Assembly (NCBI GenBank): GCA_948099385.1
Contig: CANUEZ040000031.1
Span: 4,457,001 to 4,521,000, forward strand
DNA length: 64,000 nt
Source: Fasciola hepatica
Lineage: Eukaryota > Platyhelminthes > Trematoda > Plagiorchiida > Fasciolidae
Direction of reading: 5' to 3'
The translations under genes and the position numbers were made by a program. The notes under the pieces are model-generated. The model worked only from the letters and a program-made list of their open reading frames with translations, had not been told where the DNA came from and did no database searches. This document shows, piece after piece, positions 59,403-64,000 of this stretch; the first letter of the stretch is position 1; each line of letters starts with the position of its first letter.

Positions 59403-59552
59403 GGTTTATTTCGGATAACCCGAGGCATGCTTTAACGCAGTCTGGGGTGCTCCCAGCTGAGGATCAACGGTCAGTGGTAAAGAGAAACCTCTAGTATCTA
59501 GAAATTGGAACTACTTGCATATGGCATGCTTCGGGCATTTCCGAAATAAACC
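59403..59552 (-). repeat. Inverted-repeat 3' UTR of element D
   Basis: Plus-strand arm 59403-59430 (GGTTTATTTCGGATAACCCG then AGGCATGC) is answered by 59523-59552 (GGCATGCTTCGGGCATTTCC then GAAATAAACC). This gives a stem of about 28 bp with one small bulge and a loop of about 92 nt. It lies between the ORF2 stop and the (ATT)n tail, the place where non-LTR reverse transcriptases recognise their own RNA. Confidence 0.88.
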
Positions 59553-59571
59553 ATTATTATCGTTATTATCA

Positions 59572-60360
59572 TTAGCTCAAACCAACTTCGTACGCTCGCT
59601 CCTCCAAAGGGTATGGATCATTGTTTGATACGAGTGTCAGGACGTCAAGCCGTTTGTTTAATTCCTCTTTAGATCTCGGCAAGTGGCTTATTGCACGGAC
59701 ATTCGGTAGAAGTTTATTCCACATTTGTGAATATTTAACAATAAAGAAGTTGGACCGTATGCTGGTTCTCGAGGACGGCACAGTGACCGAATGACTGCTG
59801 TGTCGTAACGAATACCTTACGCTTAGTGGGTCTCGTACCACACGGGAGGCTTTGCATGATCTATATTTTAATAGCGAGTGGAAAAAGGATAAGTTGTTCT
59901 TTATCCGTTGGAGCCAAAGGGGTTCGAGGTGTAGCAGGTCACAGCGCTGTTTATAGTTGAGACTAGACGAATAGCCAACTAAATGTTTAGTAAAGGTGCG
60001 CTGAACATTTTCGATGGTGATCCTTTCAATCTGGCGCATGTTGGAGCCAACTATTGAATTATACTCTAGCAATGGTCTGACGTGTTTTGTATGGAAACTG
60101 AGCTTACTTTCACGCAAACGGAATGTCTTGTGGACAAGTCCTATTAACCTGCGGGACCTAGCAATTTGAATGTCTGTTTGCTCCGAGACGTTGAACGAAC
60201 AGGAGTAGTATATGCCCAGGTCGCGTACTGATGATTTGTTGGGGATCAGATGACCACCTACGCTAAACGTTTCCGGAGGGACATGACACTTGTATGTAAG
60301 AATGCAGCTTTTGTCCGCCGAGAACTTCATTACCCAATCGGTACACCACGAATTGAGCAT
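59572..60360 (-). pseudogene. Element D ORF2: thumb and C-terminal domain
   Basis: 262-residue frame: MLNSWCTDWVMKFSADKSCI, SSVRDLGIYYSCSFNVSEQT, RSRRLIGLVHKTFRLRESKL, HVRPLLEYNSIVGSNMRQIE, LEPLWLQRIKNNLSFFHSLL, then RTSIRSNFFIVKYSQMWNKL, LPNVRAISHLPRSKEELNKR and a stop. This is the complete C-terminal third of a CR1-type ORF2 in one frame. It is joined almost without gap to the RT frame at 60363. Confidence 0.88.
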
Positions 60361-60362
60361 CC

Positions 60363-60830
60363 TTAGTCCTCCGACATTTTTGCTATAGTATTACCCAATG
60401 AATTATGGTCGAAGGTGTACAACAACTTTACAACATCAGCAAATAAAAACGGAGTACCGTGGCGAACCACGGCAAATATGTCATTTATGTACATCAGAAA
60501 CAACAATGGGCCCAGTACATTATCTTGGGTCACACCGCTGGTTACAGGGCTGGGTGTGGAAATTGTGCCATCAACTTTTACTACTTGACTGCGCGAGGAC
60601 AAGTACGATTCTAGCCAAGCATACAGTGGGTCAAAAATGCCGAATGTCTTAGCCTTTGACAACAAACGAATATGACACCCGGTCGAAGGCCTTAGACATG
60701 TCTAAAAAGACTGAGATCACTGCCTTACCATCATTGGCAGCTATCGTAATAAGGTTCAGAAAGTCAGTCATACATGTTGCACAGGATCGATGTTTTAGGA
60801 ACCCGTGCTGATCTTCACTTATAAGGTGGT
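60363..60830 (-). pseudogene. Element D ORF2: RT palm
   Basis: Around 60.67-60.83 kb the frame reads KNHLISEDQHGFLKHRSCAT and motif A VFLDMSKAFDRV. After a break, 60665-60363 gives KAKTFGIFDPLYAWLESYLS, motif B SGVTQDNVLGPLLFL (normally SGVPQGSVLGP) and motif C FADVVKLLYTF, where the second catalytic Asp is Val. Both changes would be expected to abolish polymerase activity. Confidence 0.87.
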
Positions 60831-62068
60831 TTTTGAAGGGGGTGATCTGTTAGTTTAACTTTTATTATTCTTTCCATAATCCTCGTTACTACTGGGGTAT
60901 GATTCACAGGCCGGTAGTTGGCCGGGTCCTCCCATGTTCCCTTCTTATGAATTGGGATAATAAGCGACGTTGTCCACTGTATAGGATACCAATCAAAGCG
61001 CATAGACATATTGAATAAGTTCGATAAAAGAATTGGGATATCTGGGCCACCCAATTTAAAGATGGCCGATGGTAACGAGTTCGATCCGGGGTGGAAATAC
61101 ATTTTGATATTTGAAATTAAAGGCTCGATTTCGGAGGGCAGGAATGTTATAAAAGAAAGTGGCTCATATGGTGGTACTGGTGGATTGCAGAAAAATGGTG
61201 CTGTGTCACTAATTAAGGAAGAAACAAAGAACATGTTCAGCGCTTCTGCTATGTCCAGCGGTTTGTCGAGGCAAGTGTTATTGAAAGAGATAGAAGAGAT
61301 AGATGAAGTTGTTTCGGGGTTCCTCGACTTCATCAGTTCTGCCAGAATCTCAACTTTCTTGGAATCATGTAAGGCCCTGAGTTCCTGTTGTATCATTTCA
61401 CTCTCACAGTACAGTTTTATCGTTTCAGCCAAACGATTCAACTGCATAAACAGTGAAAAGTCCCTTGTTTTAAGATAAACGCTTTGGGGTCTACTTAACT
61501 TCAAGTTGAGACGAGACAATTTATTGTCTTTAGGGCGGACTGACGACCCTTGTGACGGGGTTATTCGGTTGAGGCATCGTTCAAAGACAGAATAAAGTTT
61601 ATCTGCCACCAGCTGGGGATGTGCACTTAAAAAGAAGGTGTCCCAATTTTGGCTTCGAATCAGAGAATGTAGTATATTCCAGTTAGCCTTATGATATGGT
61701 CTATGCGGGGGTGTCGGCTGGTCATCCTTTATGGACACAGTGAAGCAGCAGTGGACAATTGCGTGATAACTACCGGGTAGGTTATTCTGAACTTTTTTTA
61801 TAGCCTGGGTTATTCCCAGTGACAAGATTAAGTCAAGAGTGTGGTCGCGTCTGGTTGGGGACGTGACGTGCTGCTTCCATCCTCCTAGGCGAATTGCATT
61901 CAAAAACTGCAGTAATTGGCGTGGTGCTGTGAGTGATGTCCAGCATATTTCTGGTACATTAGAGTCACCAGCTATCAATTTTGGGCCTACTTTAAGATCA
62001 CTAATTAAGTTGAGTGCCTCTATAATTTGCAGGAAGCTATCAGGACTAGATCTAGGCGGACGGTACAC
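60815..62068 (-). pseudogene. Element D ORF2: endonuclease C-terminal half and RT fingers
   Basis: 417-residue frame: MYRPPRSSPDSFLQIIEALN; LIAGDSNVPEICWTSLTAPR (GDFN box as GDSN); VTSPTRRDHTLDLILSLGIT; PGSYHAIVHCCFTVS (SDH box as SYH). After a linker come LLSNLFNMSMRFDWYPIQWT, SLIIPIHKKGTWEDPANYRP and VVTRIMERIIKVKLTDH. The element is 5' truncated within the endonuclease at 62072. Changed GDFN and SDH boxes suggest an inactive endonuclease. Confidence 0.85.
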
Positions 62069-62072
62069 GCAA

Positions 62073-62871
62073 CGATAAAGATTGCGTGCGGAATCATGCC
62101 CTCGTCGTAGGCCCGAGCAACACTATCCATGACGGAGAGCATATTGGTAATACATGACCTTCCTGGCAGGAAGCCATGTTGTGCAGGGGAGATCAAGCCA
62201 TTCTCGCGCAGGCGTGTTAGTATGACACACTTTAGCATGCGTTCGAAGGTCTCGCTGAGAATGCTTGTTAAGCTAATAGGTTTGTAGCCTCCTGATTGAT
62301 GTCAATCGCCCTTTTTGAAGAATCAGGCTGATTGCCGCTCTCTTTCAAGAGGTTGGGAGCGAACCAGAGCCTGAGCATCGCTGGAAGAGCTTCGCGTAGA
62401 CTTCTGCCAATATTACGGACGTTTCTATAATAATTCGAGGGTGGATCTCGTCCGGGGCCATGGAACTAAATGGACTACGTTGACTGAGGTGGCTCTCTAC
62501 ATCCTATCTTGTTAAGAGTGTAGTGCATAAGTGTTGCTCCACTGATAGGCCTCGGAGTTGGGGATGGACAGAGATAGGTAGAGAGGTGCAGACGGTCTTG
62601 AAATGCGAACGAAAGATTTTTGCCACTTTGGATAATGTTTTGGCTGTAGTGCCATCTCCAAGGCACAGTGCAAGTGGGGTGGCGCCTGGCTGCCTGGTTA
62701 TGCGCACGAACCTGAAAAGAGCGGATCTGTTTGAGTTCGCTCGTGCGAGTATAGCTCTTCGCTGTTCAATAAAAGCTCCCTTATTTTAACCTTGCAAAAA
62801 CACTGTAGATGCGTTTAAATTCCACGGCGCCCGTGCTCTCTATGAGCACAAATAAAACCGGCCTGAAGGGT
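62073..62871 (-). mobile_element. CR1-like element C copy 2, middle piece
   Basis: Continues element C copy 2 right of element D; matches 30768 to about 31670 of copy 1. It includes HGFLPGRSC and the linker between endonuclease and RT. Relative to copy 1 it lacks roughly 100 bases near 31.53-31.63 kb. It ends at AAGGGT, where the noncoding element N2 is inserted. Confidence 0.9.
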
Positions 62872-63510
62872 TATAATAATAGTAAAATAATACTGTTGTT
62901 TTCGGAGTCGCCTGAAGCTTGTTAGAGAGCACGATCAGGTGATTATATTGATTCTAAGATGAGAATTTGCAAAAGGGAACAACAAGTGCATTCAGAGTTT
63001 CAAAGAGGGTTTTGCTCTGAACTAAAACGGTGGTAATGCCACTCATATTTGAAGGTCAGGTCGAACGGTCAACCCGGCTGACAGTGTTTGCAGTCGGTTA
63101 AAGACGGGAATTAGGTGCAATAATACTACCGGACATAATCACATTAAAATTTCCATCTGAATCAAAGGATATTTGGTGTAGAAAATTAAGAAAGAGAAAC
63201 AAAAGAGTTCATCAAGAGGAGATAACAGAGTCGTTTGTACGCATCATTGTGTTAAAAGTGTATGGACGGAAAACTCATGCATGTACAAGAATGGACCTTC
63301 AGATACAAAAGTCCTTGGATCAACGGATAGTGTGATGGTTGGGTCTGAAGATGAGATGCCCAAGTCGTCAACCACGAAGAAATAGGCCAAAAATCCCCAT
63401 GGATAGAAGTAGCGGTTTTAAGAGCTCTGATGGAAGAAGTAGCCAGAGGTAAGGCAGTAAGTTTACAGTGGGTTATTTTCATCGATATATGTATGCCATG
63501 AGTTAACGGT
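62872..63510 (-). mobile_element. Noncoding retroelement N2 (639 bp) with AAGGGT target duplication
   Basis: Starts on the plus strand with an AAT/AATAGT-type tail (62873-62892), then a block GTTGTTTTCGGAGTCGCC followed by TGAAGCTTG (62895-62921). This is a diverged version of the 3' end of N1 and D. The flanks AAGGGT (62866-62871 and 63511-63516) are a perfect 6-bp target-site duplication, and copy 1 of element C has the related uninterrupted GACGGGTACAGTC. A shared word TTCAAGGTCAGGTGGAC / TTGAAGGTCAGGTCGAAC links it to N1 (49522 and 63049). No protein is recognisable. Probably a 5'-truncated N1-type copy. Confidence 0.75.
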
Positions 63511-63572
63511 AAGGGTGCAGTCTTCAATGCAACTGTTGAGATTTTCTGCACCGGCTGGCCAATCTTAGGTGC
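63511..63572 (-). mobile_element. CR1-like element C copy 2, 5' end piece
   Basis: Matches copy 1 from about 31667 (CAGTCTTCAATGCAACTGTT) to about 31725, where similarity fades. Copy 2 is therefore 5' truncated and lacks the endonuclease and ORF1. Confidence 0.75.
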
Positions 63573-64000
63573 TACTTTTTTCGATGTCTTGAAGTACTAC
63601 ACGGGTTGGGTGCTTCGAGCCCAACTGTCCTGGCTCCGAAGAAACTCTTTGATCACCTGTCGGATTTACGGGGCTGATACAAGAGTAAAATGGAAGCGGA
63701 GTCGGGACGGGGGCGTCGAAAAATGCAAGTTACATATGAGATCATGCAGTGTCGTACTATGGACAGTGCCTTAAGCGGAACGAGGGTGCTACCTTCATGA
63801 ACAAATAGCGGAATAGAAATGCAACAGAAGACGTCCATTTCACCCTTTTTGAAAAAGGAAACTGAGAGGGACATAGGTAGAGGTCTAACTTTATCTTGAA
63901 GATAGTTTTTCCGCGAAAGAACAGTGTCTTCCGGAAGGGCGTTGCACAGAGTAGTAATCCTGCAGCTAGTAACGTTAATTCGTAGAGGCTTTTGTGGACT
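63573..64000 (-). mobile_element. Possible C-terminal fragment of another CR1-like element
   Basis: The minus strand from the right edge reads KPLRINVTSCRITTLCNALP and EDTVLSRKNYLQDKVRPLPM. This resembles the CR1 ending (R..f..RI..lWN.LP..vv....FK..L), with Cys in place of Trp. Only this signature supports the call; the rest of the element would lie beyond the window. Confidence 0.4.

Larger units (their letters stand above)
59382..62072 (-). mobile_element. CR1-like element D, 5' truncated, inserted in element C copy 2
   Basis: 2.69-kb minus-strand insertion. It starts inside the endonuclease (62068), continues through RT and the C-terminal domain (stop at 59572), and ends with an inverted-repeat 3' UTR and an (ATT)n tail at 59382-59402. 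Compared with copy 1, about seven bases of target (GCGAAGT) are missing at the right junction and no target-site duplication is seen, as expected for a truncated insertion with a small target deletion. It is less decayed than relic E but has frameshifts and changed catalytic residues. Confidence 0.9.

Noticed and set aside
1..64000. Search by eye for CRISPR arrays, bacterial operons, rRNA genes or prophage
   Set aside because: None seen; splice sites, retroelement types and microsatellites indicate a eukaryotic nuclear genome.

Overview
This is eukaryotic DNA, most likely from a parasitic flatworm. A trematode fits best, although a cestode cannot be excluded. The reasons are long gene-poor stretches, many dinucleotide and trinucleotide microsatellites, GT-AG introns that include candidate mini-introns of about 30-50 nt, and a repeat fauna of CR1-like and RTE-like non-LTR retrotransposons plus a CsRn1-type Ty3/gypsy element (the CsRn1 group was named from Clonorchis). 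Almost nothing here is an ordinary single-copy gene.

Layout. From about 5.5 to 11.2 kb the minus strand carries exons of a divergent SLC6-type (sodium/neurotransmitter symporter) gene, covering TM1 to the loop after TM5; the rest is not found and probably lies off the left edge. From 12.6 to 22.4 kb there are decayed minus-strand RTE-like reverse transcriptase copies (12.65-13.33 and 19.98-21.4 kb), a CR1 3' fragment (21.7 kb), two tRNA-like SINE candidates, and one convincing isolated plus-strand exon of unknown function (18148-18254). From 22 to 29 kb is mostly unassigned sequence with (TA)n tracts.

From 28.7 kb rightward the window is dominated by retroelements, nearly all on the minus strand. 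Element C (29.7-33.8 kb) is a full-length but broken CR1-like element. At 36.8 and 37.2-38.0 kb are two hairpin-forming repeats. Element B (38.6-43.1 kb) is a nearly intact CR1-like element whose ORF1 carries a PHD-type zinc finger. Next comes a stack. CR1 element A (43.27-53.1 kb) is interrupted by a 5295-bp CsRn1-like LTR retrotransposon (43547-48841, LTRs differing at 3 of 538 bases) and by a 2.3-kb element without recognisable protein (49.27-51.6 kb). From 55.6 to 58.2 kb is an old CR1 relic (E). From 58.3 to 63.6 kb a second copy of element C is itself interrupted by a related CR1 element D (59382-62072) and by a 639-bp noncoding element flanked by a 6-bp target-site duplication.

How the parts relate. 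Element D and the two noncoding insertions share one 3' terminus (a conserved block followed by an ATT-type tail). In D this terminus forms an inverted repeat with an upstream copy. This suggests that noncoding elements are copied by the machinery of a D-like CR1 lineage that recognises a 3' hairpin. This 3'-end family and the hairpin repeats at 36.8-38 kb are the most interesting unexplained signals.
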